A stretch of 6,681 nucleotides of DNA. Origin: Gammaproteobacteria bacterium (lineage in GTDB: Bacteria; Pseudomonadota; Gammaproteobacteria; Steroidobacterales; SZUA-146). Positions 1 to 6,584 of the stretch are shown here, piece by piece (position 1 is the first letter of the stretch; the number at the start of each line of letters is the position of its first letter). Under the pieces are notes generated by a model, which saw only the letters and a list, made by a program, of their open reading frames with translations, was not told the origin of the DNA and did no database searches. The stretch lies in NCBI GenBank assembly GCA_013002925.1, contig JABDLQ010000121.1, positions 1-6,681 on the forward strand. The letters are read 5' to 3'. The position numbers and the translations under genes are program-made.

Positions 1-3000
1 GTACTGGGTAGTGGCGACAATGATGTAATCAGGGAACTGGCCGGCGGCAGTGCGGCATTACTCAATGGTGGTCCCGGCGATGACACGCTGGATATTCGCA
101 CGAATGCGTCCATGACGCCGCTTCAGGGTGGTGCCGGGTCCGATACCGCGACGTTTGCAATGGTTCCAGGCGCGTTGACCGTGGATTTGAGTGCTCCGCG
201 ATTTGCGGCATTTGATATTGAATTTATGATTGGCAACAGTGCCGTCGCGAGCATGTTACTTTCCGGCGCCGGTGATGACGTCTGGCAACTTGACGCGACC
301 GGAAACGGTGTGCTGGTCACACCGTCTGGCAGCATGATTGGTATTCGTTTTTCCAATTTTGGTGTGCTCGATGCCGGGGCCAACGTGGTGGCGGATACGC
401 TGGTTGGCCCGGACATCGCGTTGACCTGGACGGTCAATGCAGCAGGTAACCTGGATGTCGGCCTGTTTCCCATACTGAATGTAGTCGGTGGTATTGAGGA
501 GTTTATGGGCGGCAGCGCAGTCGATACGTTCAATATTGGTAATGCGTATACCGGCAACCTGAATGGCGGCGGCGGTGATGATGTCTTTAACTTCCTCGGA
601 GGAGGGTCGGTCACAGGAAACATTGCCGGTAATGCCGGTAGTGATACGCTGGTTGGTGCCAATAGTGCCAATACCTGGCTTGTGGATATGCCCGATTCCG
701 GCACCGTGACTGGTTTGACGGGTCGCTTTTCAACAATTGAAAATTTAACTGGCGGCACAGCGACCGATAATTTTGCGATTAATGCGGCCCTCGGCGGAAA
801 CGTGGATGGTGGTGCAGGTAACGACACGTTCGGTGTGGCAGCAGCAGTCGCTGGCAACTTGTTGGGTAATGTCGGTGACGACACGATTACCCTGATGACA
901 GGTGGCTCGGCGACACTGATTGATGGTGGTGCCCAGGTAATGGGCGACACGCTGATCGGCAACAATGTGGCCAATACCTGGACCGTGACCGGCGCGAACG
1001 CTGGCTCCGTCAACACGCAGGCGTTTAGCGGGATTGAAAACCTGACCGGTGGTTCGGCGGTTGACGCATTTGCGATTAACGCGACAGTCGCTGGCAATGT
1101 GGATGGCGCGGCCGGCAACGATACATTTAACCTGGCTGCAGCGGTAGGTGGCAATCTGCTGGGCAATGCCGGTGATGACACCATCACGTTGGCTGGCGGT
1201 GGCTCCGCAGCAACCATTGATGGCGGCACGGAGATCACGGGTGACACGCTGATTGGTGATAATGCAGCCAGCACCTGGACGGTGACCGGTCCGGACTCCG
1301 GCACAGTGAATACACAAGCGTTCACAGAAATTGAGAATCTGACCGGTGGCACAGCGGCCGATGCCTTTGCTATAAACGCAACAGTGGCCGGTACTGTTGA
1401 TGGCGGTGCGGGTAACGACACCTTTACGGTGGCAGCAGCGATAACCGGCAACCTGCTCGGTAACACCGGTGATGACATCATCACGCTGGCAACCGGTGGT
1501 TCCGCGGCCACGATTGACGGTGGCACGGAAGTTATGGGCGACACACTGATTGGCGATAACGTCGCAAACACCTGGACAGTGACCGGAGCGGACTCCGGCA
1601 CTGTAAACACCCAGGGCTTTACCGAAATTGAAAATCTGACGGGCGGTACGGCAGCCGACAGTTTTGCTGTAAACGCAGCCTTCAGCGGCAATCTGGATGG
1701 CGCTGACGGTAATGATACTTTTGCGATTAATGCGTCAGTGACCGGCAACGTTGCCGGTGGCGCTGGTAACGACGCATTTGCACTGGTCAGCGATCCGACG
1801 GTCACCGTGGCCGGCATGATACTTGGTGGTGCCGGTAATGATGCTCTGACGACATCGATAATTGCAGGCACACGACTGATCAGCTATGACGGTGGTGCGG
1901 GCATGGATAACATGAACCTGGCTGGTGGTGGAGCCGGATTCAGCGGCATTCTGAGCTCGGCAGGCCAAAGCCTGGCGTATACATCGGGACCGGGCAACAC
2001 CCAGACTCTGATGTTTGCCAATACAGAATCCATTTTCGACACCGTGACGGCACAGACCATGCGAATCGATGCCAGTGGACTGGCAAGTGTAGATCTGTCT
2101 GCGGGCACAACGACGGGCACTGATCCTTTACGCGCAAACCTCGGACCGTTGGTCTTCGATTTCTCGAACAAAGGCAATCTTGACCTGGATGCCCCGGGTG
2201 CCAATGTCAGCCTGACGGGTGCGTTCGGAATTGGCGGCATGCTCGATATTCAGGCAGGTATGGTCACCAGCGATGGCGGTCTGATTACCGCCATGGGGTT
2301 GGTTATTCGCGATGCCATGATTGCATCAGCGCTTAACACCGCTGTGAATTCATTGCAGCTGACTTCGGTCAACGGCACTTTTGTTATTGCTGATCAGGGC
2401 GACCTGGAACTGTTGTCCTCTGATGTTACCGGCACGGCAACGATTCAAAGCGGCGGCACGCTTAATCTGGGTGCGGGTCAAACCGCCAGTAGCACCGCAG
2501 GTTTCACGCTGACGTCCACCGGCGGCACGGTCGCGGTAGGCGGTACGTTAAATGCCGCGACCGTTGCGCTTAACGGCGCCCAGTTGCAACTGGACGGCAC
2601 GGTCGCCGGTACGACCAGCGTTGGCCTGACCAGTACGGGTGCGATGACGCAGGGTGCTGGCGGGGTCATCAGCACGTCTACTTTGACTGCAAATTCCGGT
2701 GGTAATATGGCACTTGCCGGTACTTCGACGGGTACTACGAGCGCCGCACTTAACAGTGGCGGAACGATTGCGCAGGGTGGGTCTGGTGCACTCAGCAGCG
2801 CCTCGGTCACTACCACATCAAGTGGCGGACTCGCACTGGATGGTAACAACTCCGTCAGTTCGTTCACCGCGACCAACACTGGCGGCGCGATGACGATCAG
2901 CAATAACGCAGCAGCGGGAATGACACTCGATAATACCGGTGGCGCGATGACGGTGAACAATACGGGTAACCTCGCGCTTACAAGCCTTACGAACAGCGGT

Positions 3001-3684
3001 GGTACTACCACAATAAACGCAAATGGTAACCTGGGAATCAATGGCGCGGTAAACGTTACCGGTGGCAGTGCAACAACGCTTGCCGGCACCGGTGCAGTGG
3101 CACAAAACGCAAATGTGATGACAGCTGGGAATGTAGCGATTAATGGTAATACCATAGTCGTGGGCAGTAACTCCTCAACAACATCCAGCGCGGGTGACGT
3201 GAATTACGTTGGTAGTGGCGACATCACTGTCAATGCAATCAATGCCACATCGGGTTCGGTGTTACTGGAATCCCAGACAGGCAACATTCTGGCAGCCCAG
3301 GCCAGCGCCCTGATTCAATCGAGTGATGTGACATTCAAAAGCGATGGGGCAGTAGGTGCAAATATTACACCGTTTGCTGTCAATGGTGTCAGCGGTAAAC
3401 TGGTGCTGCAGTCGGCTACGCCAGGCGTCGATCCGGGGATTCCACTGTTTGTCAACGAAGTGGTGCCATTTGAGCTGAGTGGTAATCGTGCAGGAAGCAC
3501 GGTTAACCAGTTTGGCCAGGTGCTTACCGATATCTTTGGTCAAAGTCAGAGCGCTGCGCTCACTTCCGGTGCGGCGATCGATGCGAGCGTTTTTGAGGAC
3601 GTGGTTGATGTCGTTAACCCTGTGGGTCGTGGTGTTTTAATACCCTGCAGCCAGATCGAGGACGAAGAAGAAGCCTGCCAATAG
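1..3684 (+). CDS. Giant repeat surface/secreted protein, 3' part (RTX-like plus haemagglutinin-like beta-helix)
   Basis: The frame is open from the first base, so the true start lies outside the window; the first in-frame ATG (112) sits inside a repeat and is not the start. The visible 1227 residues fall into three parts. Residues 1-640 carry RTX-like motifs of the form GGxGxD (GGPGDDTL, GGAGNDTF, GNAGDDTI), mostly one per 18-20 residues rather than in tight nonapeptide blocks, inside tandem units of about 99 residues. Residues about 700-1145 are rich in Gly, Ser, Thr, Asn and Ala with short alternating strands (NTGGAMTI, NSGGTTTI), as in the parallel beta-helix of filamentous haemagglutinin-like exoproteins. 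The end is an acidic tail with a Cys pair (residues 1216 and 1226). Lysine is nearly absent (three seen). RTX motifs bind calcium in known families. The role is inferred to be adhesin or surface structural protein. The export route (two-partner or type I) cannot be decided without the N-terminus. Confidence 0.85.
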   Translation, partial: VLGSGDNDVIRELAGGSAALLNGGPGDDTLDIRTNASMTPLQGGAGSDTATFAMVPGALTVDLSAPRFAAFDIEFMIGNSAVASMLLSGAGDDVWQLDATGNGVLVTPSGSMIGIRFSNFGVLDAGANVVADTLVGPDIALTWTVNAAGNLDVGLFPILNVVGGIEEFMGGSAVDTFNIGNAYTGNLNGGGGDDVFNFLGGGSVTGNIAGNAGSDTLVGANSANTWLVDMPDSGTVTGLTGRFSTIENLTGGTATDNFAINAALGGNVDGGAGNDTFGVAAAVAGNLLGNVGDDTITLMTGGSATLIDGGAQVMGDTLIGNNVANTWTVTGANAGSVNTQAFSGIENLTGGSAVDAFAINATVAGNVDGAAGNDTFNLAAAVGGNLLGNAGDDTITLAGGGSAATIDGGTEITGDTLIGDNAASTWTVTGPDSGTVNTQAFTEIENLTGGTAADAFAINATVAGTVDGGAGNDTFTVAAAITGNLLGNTGDDIITLATGGSAATIDGGTEVMGDTLIGDNVANTWTVTGADSGTVNTQGFTEIENLTGGTAADSFAVNAAFSGNLDGADGNDTFAINASVTGNVAGGAGNDAFALVSDPTVTVAGMILGGAGNDALTTSIIAGTRLISYDGGAGMDNMNLAGGGAGFSGILSSAGQSLAYTSGPGNTQTLMFANTESIFDTVTAQTMRIDASGLASVDLSAGTTTGTDPLRANLGPLVFDFSNKGNLDLDAPGANVSLTGAFGIGGMLDIQAGMVTSDGGLITAMGLVIRDAMIASALNTAVNSLQLTSVNGTFVIADQGDLELLSSDVTGTATIQSGGTLNLGAGQTASSTAGFTLTSTGGTVAVGGTLNAATVALNGAQLQLDGTVAGTTSVGLTSTGAMTQGAGGVISTSTLTANSGGNMALAGTSTGTTSAALNSGGTIAQGGSGALSSASVTTTSSGGLALDGNNSVSSFTATNTGGAMTISNNAAAGMTLDNTGGAMTVNNTGNLALTSLTNSGGTTTINANGNLGINGAVNVTGGSATTLAGTGAVAQNANVMTAGNVAINGNTIVVGSNSSTTSSAGDVNYVGSGDITVNAINATSGSVLLESQTGNILAAQASALIQSSDVTFKSDGAVGANITPFAVNGVSGKLVLQSATPGVDPGIPLFVNEVVPFELSGNRAGSTVNQFGQVLTDIFGQSQSAALTSGAAIDASVFEDVVDVVNPVGRGVLIPCSQIEDEEEACQ
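394..1722 (+). repeat. In-gene tandem repeats of about 99 codons
   Basis: Units begin at the recurring D-T-L-(I/V)-G motif at 394, 643, 946, 1243 and 1540, giving lengths of 83, 101, 99 and 99 codons and a partial last unit of 61 codons ending at 1722. Each full unit runs DTLIG, a TWTVTG strand, IENLTGG, an INATVAG-like strand, GGAGNDTF, GNLLGNxGDD and a final IDGG turn. The unit at 394 is the most divergent. The units at 946, 1243 and 1540 are the most alike in protein sequence but differ at many synonymous positions. All differences keep the frame, so this is a protein repeat rather than a mobile or CRISPR repeat. Confidence 0.9.
1738..1920 (+). other. Terminal RTX-like motifs and transition to the second domain
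   Basis: After the last 99-codon unit breaks off, three more glycine-aspartate motifs follow: GGAGNDAF, then GGAGNDAL at about 1825-1848 and GGAGMDNM at about 1891-1914. They are spaced irregularly. Beyond 1920 no further GGxGxD motif is visible and the composition shifts to the Ser/Thr/Asn-rich beta-helix type. This marks a domain boundary in the giant protein; I infer it from motif loss only. Confidence 0.6.
2101..3435 (+). other. Filamentous-haemagglutinin-like beta-helix region of the giant protein
   Basis: The translation is dominated by short strands separated by Gly-Gly or Asn-Gly turns, for example SGGTLNLGAG, STGGTVAVGG, NSGGTIAQGG, NTGGAMTISN and NSGGTTTINA. The rungs are of irregular length, and the stretch has very few charged or aromatic residues and no cysteine. 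This pattern is typical of right-handed parallel beta-helix exoproteins. It is a compositional and pattern call, not a domain match, so the edges are approximate. Confidence 0.6.
3646..3678 (+). other. C-terminal cysteine pair enclosing an acidic loop
   Basis: The protein ends in IPCSQIEDEEEACQ. The two cysteines are ten positions apart, enclose six acidic or amide residues, and are the only cysteines in the 1227 visible residues. From memory, the Haemophilus HMW1 adhesin, a two-partner-secretion protein, is held on the cell surface through a C-terminal pair of disulfide-bonded cysteines with the same spacing. A similar anchoring role here is inference. Confidence 0.55.
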
Positions 3685-3705
3685 GAGCGCATCAACACTG
3701 CAATG

Positions 3706-3739
3706 CGGCCGCACTCGGGTGAAACGGGGGGTGCGACCG
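3706..3739 (+). terminator. Possible weak terminator hairpin after the giant gene
   Basis: CGGCCGCAC (3706-3714) can pair with GTGCGACCG (3731-3739) with one mismatch, leaving a 16-base loop. It begins 22 bases after the stop codon. The following bases, TTCTTGT, are only a weak T-run, so efficient rho-independent termination is doubtful; a role in 3' end protection is equally possible. Confidence 0.3.
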
Positions 3740-3778
3740 TTCTTGTCGTGCTGCGCTTGACCAGGCGTTCAGCAAGAA
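3740..3778 (+). promoter_or_regulatory. Interrupted hairpin just upstream of the AMP nucleosidase ribosome site
   Basis: TTCTT (3740-3744) pairs with AAGAA (3774-3778), and GCTGCGC pairs with GCG..CAGC farther in, with bulges on both arms. The structure ends 3 bases before the GGAAA likely to serve as ribosome binding site (3782-3786). It could affect translation of the downstream gene, but the stem is imperfect and could be chance. Confidence 0.2.
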
Positions 3779-3790
3779 TTTGGAAATACC

Positions 3791-4561
3791 ATGAATCGAG
3801 AAGATATCGTTAAAGACTGGCTACCCCGATACACTGGAATGCCACTCGAAAAATTCGGTAGCTATATTTTGCTGACCAATTTTGACAGTTATATTCAGCG
3901 CTTTGCCGAACGATTTGATTGTGAGGTCTTTGGTGAAGACCGGCCGATGAAAGCCGCGACTAACGATACTGGCCTGACCATCATAAATTTTGGCATAGGC
4001 TCCGCGAATGCAGCGACCATCATGGATTTGTTGAGCGCAATTGACACGAAAGGGGTGTTATTCCTGGGAAAATGTGGCGGCCTCAAAAAATCCACTGAAA
4101 TCGGTCACTTCATTTTGCCAATTGGTGCGATTCGCGGAGAAGGCACGAGCGATGATTACTTTCCAAGCCTGGTGCCGGCGCTTCCGTCGTTCAAGTTACA
4201 CAAATTTGTCTCTGAAAAGCTCCAGGAGCGTAATCTTGAATATCGCACCGGGGTTATTTATACGACCAATCGTCGAGTCTGGGAGCACGATCAGGAGTTT
4301 CTGAGCAAGCTAAAACGTATGACGACGATCGGTATCGATATGGAAACGGCGACTATCTTTATCGTCGGTCACTACAATGAAATTGCGCGTGGCGCCCTGC
4401 TGCTGGTGTCTGATGTACCAACGACACCGGAAGGCGTCAAAACCGAACAAAGAGACAAAGCAGTGACCGCTTCCTGGGGTGAGACACACCTTGATCTTGG
4501 CATCTCGGCAATGACCGACCTTGGTAAGCGCGGCGAACAGATTAAACATTTTCGTTATTAG
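3791..4561 (+). CDS. amn: AMP nucleosidase, short form
   Basis: The 256-residue product is recognised as AMP nucleosidase (AMP + water to adenine + ribose 5-phosphate), a cytoplasmic purine-salvage or AMP-level enzyme of the purine nucleoside phosphorylase/nucleosidase superfamily. The N-terminus, with EDIVKDWLPRYTG at residues 4-16, matches the short single-domain form that I know best from Bacteroidetes. E. coli Amn is nearly twice as long, with an extra N-terminal domain that is absent here. Superfamily sites are visible: FGIGSAN (67-73) and GKCGG (93-97) in the phosphate/ribose region, IDMETAT (182-188) with the ribose-binding Glu, and VSDVP (206-210) with the Asp that acts on the purine. 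The ATG is preceded by GGAAA at 3782-3786, a modest ribosome site. It follows the giant gene by 106 bp on the same strand; cotranscription is possible but unproven. Several stretches are more AT-rich than the flanking genes. Confidence 0.87.
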   Translation: MNREDIVKDWLPRYTGMPLEKFGSYILLTNFDSYIQRFAERFDCEVFGEDRPMKAATNDTGLTIINFGIGSANAATIMDLLSAIDTKGVLFLGKCGGLKKSTEIGHFILPIGAIRGEGTSDDYFPSLVPALPSFKLHKFVSEKLQERNLEYRTGVIYTTNRRVWEHDQEFLSKLKRMTTIGIDMETATIFIVGHYNEIARGALLLVSDVPTTPEGVKTEQRDKAVTASWGETHLDLGISAMTDLGKRGEQIKHFRY

Positions 4562-4614
4562 GCACGTTAGCCGTACTGCTTTATTCGCGACTTCAGAGTT
4601 GCAAACCAAGGGGG

Positions 4615-5946
4615 TCAGTTTTTGTTATCGGTGCCCTTTAGTGCCTCCAGTTGTCTGGAAGCCGCACGTTCCCAGTCATTTGGCAAATAGTATGCCGCTA
4701 CAAAAAAAGCAGCAATGGCGAGGACTTCAACAAGCACCAGCGAGGTCAGCGCCCAGCGCAACCCGGCGACTGCGCCCATTGAAGCACCGAAGTAGTCACT
4801 TAAAAACCCGACGACGGTCGGTCCGGCACCAAGACCCAGCATGTTGATAATGAAAAAATAAATAGCCGTCGACATGGCACGCATATTCACCGGCGCGAGG
4901 GTTTGTGCAATGGAAAACGACGGTCCAAGGTAAAAGCCGATCAGAAACACAAACACAAACATCAGTACCAGCGCGAGAACGGCCGAATCAACCCAGTATG
5001 CGCCGACGAAAAACGGCAGAGCAACGATCAGGGACAGTGCAGGCAGCAATGCATAGCCTGCACGTGTGCGTGCGCCCCAACGGTCAGCCAGAACTCCGCC
5101 CAGATAGGTGCCCCCGGCGTAGCCGACGCCGTGAATGATGCCGAGCCAGATCAGCAGCGAGCCAATCGGCAAGTCGGGAAACCGGCGCGTCAAATAGAGC
5201 ACCAGAAACGCCGATGACGCATAGGCGACGAAACTGGCGAGTGAAATGCCAAGACACATGGCCCAGTAACTGGGAATTCCTTTCAATGCGGACAGCGATT
5301 CTGCAAGGCTTGAGCCCGACGATTGCGCGCCATGGTCCATGGCACCACGCTGTGGTTCAGGTACCACGAGACGCAATACGATCGCCAGCAGAACGCCTGG
5401 AATGCCAAGGGCCAGAAACACGTAGCGCCAGTTTAGTGTCTCGGTGCCAAGCAACGCCGCTGACACAAAGTAAGCTGTCATGATGCCAAACGGGATTCCC
5501 AGGGAGTAAATCGACAGCGCCCTGGCTCGTTCCCCGCTATGGTACAGATCGGATATGATCGAATGCGACGGAGGACTCCCACCGGCTTCACCAATACCCA
5601 CGCCCATGCGAGCCAGCGCAAGCTGTAGATAATTGTTCGCCAGCCCCGACAGTGCGGTAAAAGTGCTCCACAAGGCCAGTGATATTGACACGATGTTGAT
5701 GCGGTTATAACGATCAGCAAGCCACGCGATGGGAAATCCGATGACCGTATAAAACAGGGCAAAATAAAAGCCCGCGAGCAAGCCCAGTTGAGCGTCATCG
5801 AGCCCCAGGTCTTGTTGGATATAAGGAGCAAGTATGCCGAGAATCTGGCGGTCGACAAAGTTGAATGCATAAACGAGCGTCAGGAGAAGCAATACGAAGT
5901 GGCGCTGTCGGGGCGGTGAAGGCTGCATGCTGTTTGGTTTTCGCAC
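4615..5946 (-). CDS. MFS transporter, Spinster-like family
   Basis: The 443-residue product is an inner-membrane major facilitator with about 12 hydrophobic segments in two halves split by a polar loop (about residues 195-222). The first loop carries motif A, GFPIAWLADRYNR (70-82), repeated in the second half as GGVLADRWGAR (283-293). FNFVDRQILGILAP (28-41) and ARMGVGIGEAGGSPP (112-126) are typical of bacterial Spinster-like carriers. Substrates of these proteins are mostly unknown, and no neighbour suggests one. The start used is GTG at 5946; an in-frame TGA lies ten codons upstream. ATG at 5928 (residue 7) is an alternative that would remove only a polar leader; neither has a strong ribosome site. 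The gene converges on the AMP nucleosidase with 53 bp between the stops, and I see no clear terminator there. Confidence 0.88.
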   Translation of the reverse strand: MRKPNSMQPSPPRQRHFVLLLLTLVYAFNFVDRQILGILAPYIQQDLGLDDAQLGLLAGFYFALFYTVIGFPIAWLADRYNRINIVSISLALWSTFTALSGLANNYLQLALARMGVGIGEAGGSPPSHSIISDLYHSGERARALSIYSLGIPFGIMTAYFVSAALLGTETLNWRYVFLALGIPGVLLAIVLRLVVPEPQRGAMDHGAQSSGSSLAESLSALKGIPSYWAMCLGISLASFVAYASSAFLVLYLTRRFPDLPIGSLLIWLGIIHGVGYAGGTYLGGVLADRWGARTRAGYALLPALSLIVALPFFVGAYWVDSAVLALVLMFVFVFLIGFYLGPSFSIAQTLAPVNMRAMSTAIYFFIINMLGLGAGPTVVGFLSDYFGASMGAVAGLRWALTSLVLVEVLAIAAFFVAAYYLPNDWERAASRQLEALKGTDNKN

Positions 5947-6004
5947 GGTATCCAGAGGTAGTCGATCACAGTATCATGGGATCAATACGTTGGCGATAAA
6001 CTTC

Positions 6005-6021
6005 GGGCAGTTCCCCTGCCC
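6005..6021. promoter_or_regulatory. Inverted repeat upstream of the transporter gene
   Basis: GGGCAG (6005-6010) and CTGCCC (6016-6021) are perfect complements separated by five bases, about 59 bp upstream of the transporter GTG start. The placement fits a regulator-binding site in the transporter promoter. No T-run follows on either strand, so it is not a terminator. No convincing -35/-10 pair could be placed around it. Confidence 0.3.
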
Positions 6022-6104
6022 AAATGTATGTAAACGATGGTAGAGCGCACTTGTCGGACGCTAGCACATGGTGGCAGATTCTAGCGGTGTTTTTCGGGTG
6101 ATTG

Positions 6105-6117
6105 CTTGCAATGCAAG
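6105..6117. promoter_or_regulatory. Perfect palindrome CTTGCA-A-TGCAAG
   Basis: A 13-base inverted repeat with six-base perfect arms around a single A. Its size and symmetry suit a dimeric repressor site. It lies about 160 bp upstream of the transporter start, in the shared intergenic region, so it could serve either flanking gene. It shares the core TGCA-N-TGCA with the palindrome at 6237-6247. Confidence 0.3.
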
Positions 6118-6194
6118 GGAACCACAGCTTTGCTCCTCGGTAAACGCAGGTCGTCAAAACAAACCGCCGCAGTCAGGGCGGGTGGGGTATGGCG

Positions 6195-6221
6195 GGCAGG
6201 GTATAGCGATACAAACCTGCC
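6195..6221 (+). other. Hairpin with T-rich downstream flank
   Basis: GGCAGG (6195-6200) pairs with CCTGCC (6216-6221), and GTAT (6201-6204) with ATAC (6209-6212) inside it. This gives a ten-pair stem with a four-base loop and an AAA bulge. Downstream on the plus strand is AGCGTTTATTTAT, which is T-rich but not a clean run. It could be a weak terminator or a structured RNA element; no transcribed gene ends just upstream, so its role is unclear. Confidence 0.3.
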
Positions 6222-6236
6222 AGCGTTTATTTATAG

Positions 6237-6247
6237 GTGCAGTGCAC
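6237..6247. promoter_or_regulatory. Perfect palindrome GTGCA-G-TGCAC
   Basis: An 11-base inverted repeat with five-base arms around one G. Like the element at 6105-6117 it contains TGCA-N-TGCA, so the two could be copies of one operator. It lies about 190 bp upstream of the TATAAT box. Confidence 0.3.
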
Positions 6248-6279
6248 ATACAGGCCACTGCTAATGGAAAAATCCGAAC

Positions 6280-6303
6280 GGTGTGCAGTGATCATGTGTC
6301 ACC
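6280..6303. promoter_or_regulatory. Gapped palindrome GGTG-N5-TGATCA-N5-CACC
   Basis: Outer arms GGTG and CACC and the central TGATCA share one centre of symmetry over 24 bases, while the five bases between them on each side do not match. Tripartite sites of this kind can be operators, but this one is short on matched bases and may be chance. Confidence 0.2.
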
Positions 6304-6431
6304 AATCCACCAGCACAAACGAATGAGGTCAGGCCAATGGCCGTGGTCAGGTCGTGAAGTGTAGCGGTTCAGCTGTTGTCGATAAGGCGTAGAGCTCACA
6401 GCGCACTTTCCAATGTTTAGACTGATTCAAA

Positions 6432-6437
6432 TATAAT
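6432..6437 (+). promoter_or_regulatory. TATAAT -10 box, candidate promoter for the right-edge gene
   Basis: A perfect consensus -10 hexamer. The best -35 is poor: TTCCAA at 6408-6413 with 18-bp spacing. There is no extended -10 TG. If used, transcription would begin near 6444 and give a leader of about 200 bases before the ATG at 6646, or about 140 before the ATG at 6585. Confidence 0.4.
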
Positions 6438-6447
6438 GACGTCGAGA

Positions 6448-6485
6448 CAGGTCATACAACCTGATGCAAAGTGCAAGCGCAGGTT
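6448..6485 (+). promoter_or_regulatory. Mutually exclusive stem-loops in the putative leader
   Basis: CAGGT (6448-6452) pairs perfectly with ACCTG (6459-6463) across a six-base loop. The same segment, as AACCTG (6458-6463), can instead pair with CAGGTT (6480-6485). The pairings exclude each other, as in attenuator-type leaders. The stems are only five and six pairs, so this is a suggestion. It begins about four bases after the start point expected from the TATAAT box. Confidence 0.22.
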
Positions 6486-6570
6486 ACTGTTTTTGTACTG
6501 CTACGCGCACAGGCATGCACTGTTTGAAAGTATTCGCACCACAGCAGGTCATTTCAGTTTGCGTTCACGG

Positions 6571-6584
6571 CTACCGGTAGTACC
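6571..6584. promoter_or_regulatory. Palindrome CTACCGGTAG overlapping GGTA-G-TACC
   Basis: CTACCGGTAG (6571-6580) is a perfect ten-base palindrome. Its right half also forms GGTAGTACC (6576-6584) with the bases that follow, just before an ATG at 6585. It is about 60 bp upstream of the favoured start at 6646. It may be an operator or a small RNA hairpin in the leader. Confidence 0.25.

Noticed and set aside
112..114. ATG as the start of the giant gene
   Set aside because: The same frame is open and encodes RTX-like motifs (GSGDND, GGPGDDTL) from base 1, with no ribosome site before 112.
394..1722. Regular repeats as a CRISPR array or transposon repeats
   Set aside because: The period of about 297 bp, retention of frame and synonymous differences show repeated protein-coding units. 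There are no short identical repeats with unique spacers.
123..1871. Open frame of 582 codons on the minus strand opposite the giant gene
   Set aside because: It is a shadow of the repeat gene: the repeated codon pattern of the plus strand keeps the opposite frame free of stops and gives a low-complexity Pro/Ala/Ser/Val translation. The plus frame has recognisable motifs and synonymous variation between units.
2478..3155. Minus-strand open frame of 225 codons with a hydrophobic Val/Pro/Ala-rich translation
   Set aside because: It is antisense to the Gly/Thr/Asn-rich beta-helix region; complements of Gly, Thr and Asn codons give Pro, Ala, Val and Ile, so the membrane-like look is an artefact.
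3757..3786. TTGACC as a -35 box for the AMP nucleosidase gene
   Set aside because: No acceptable -10 hexamer lies 16-18 bases downstream, and the start would fall on the ribosome site.
4562..4614. Bidirectional terminator between the two convergent stop codons
   Set aside because: I looked for a stem with T-runs in these 53 bases and found none that pairs well.
4903..5217. Plus-strand frames opposite the transporter gene
   Set aside because: Their Gln/Arg/Lys-rich translations are antisense shadows of the hydrophobic MFS segments, which are clearly the real coding sequence.
5966..6157. 63-codon minus-strand frame upstream of the transporter
   Set aside because: No ribosome site or recognised family, and it lies where the transporter promoter is expected.
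6068..6364. 98-codon plus-strand frame in the intergenic region
   Set aside because: No ribosome site, no recognisable domain, a composition unlike the neighbouring genes, and it runs across several palindromic elements.
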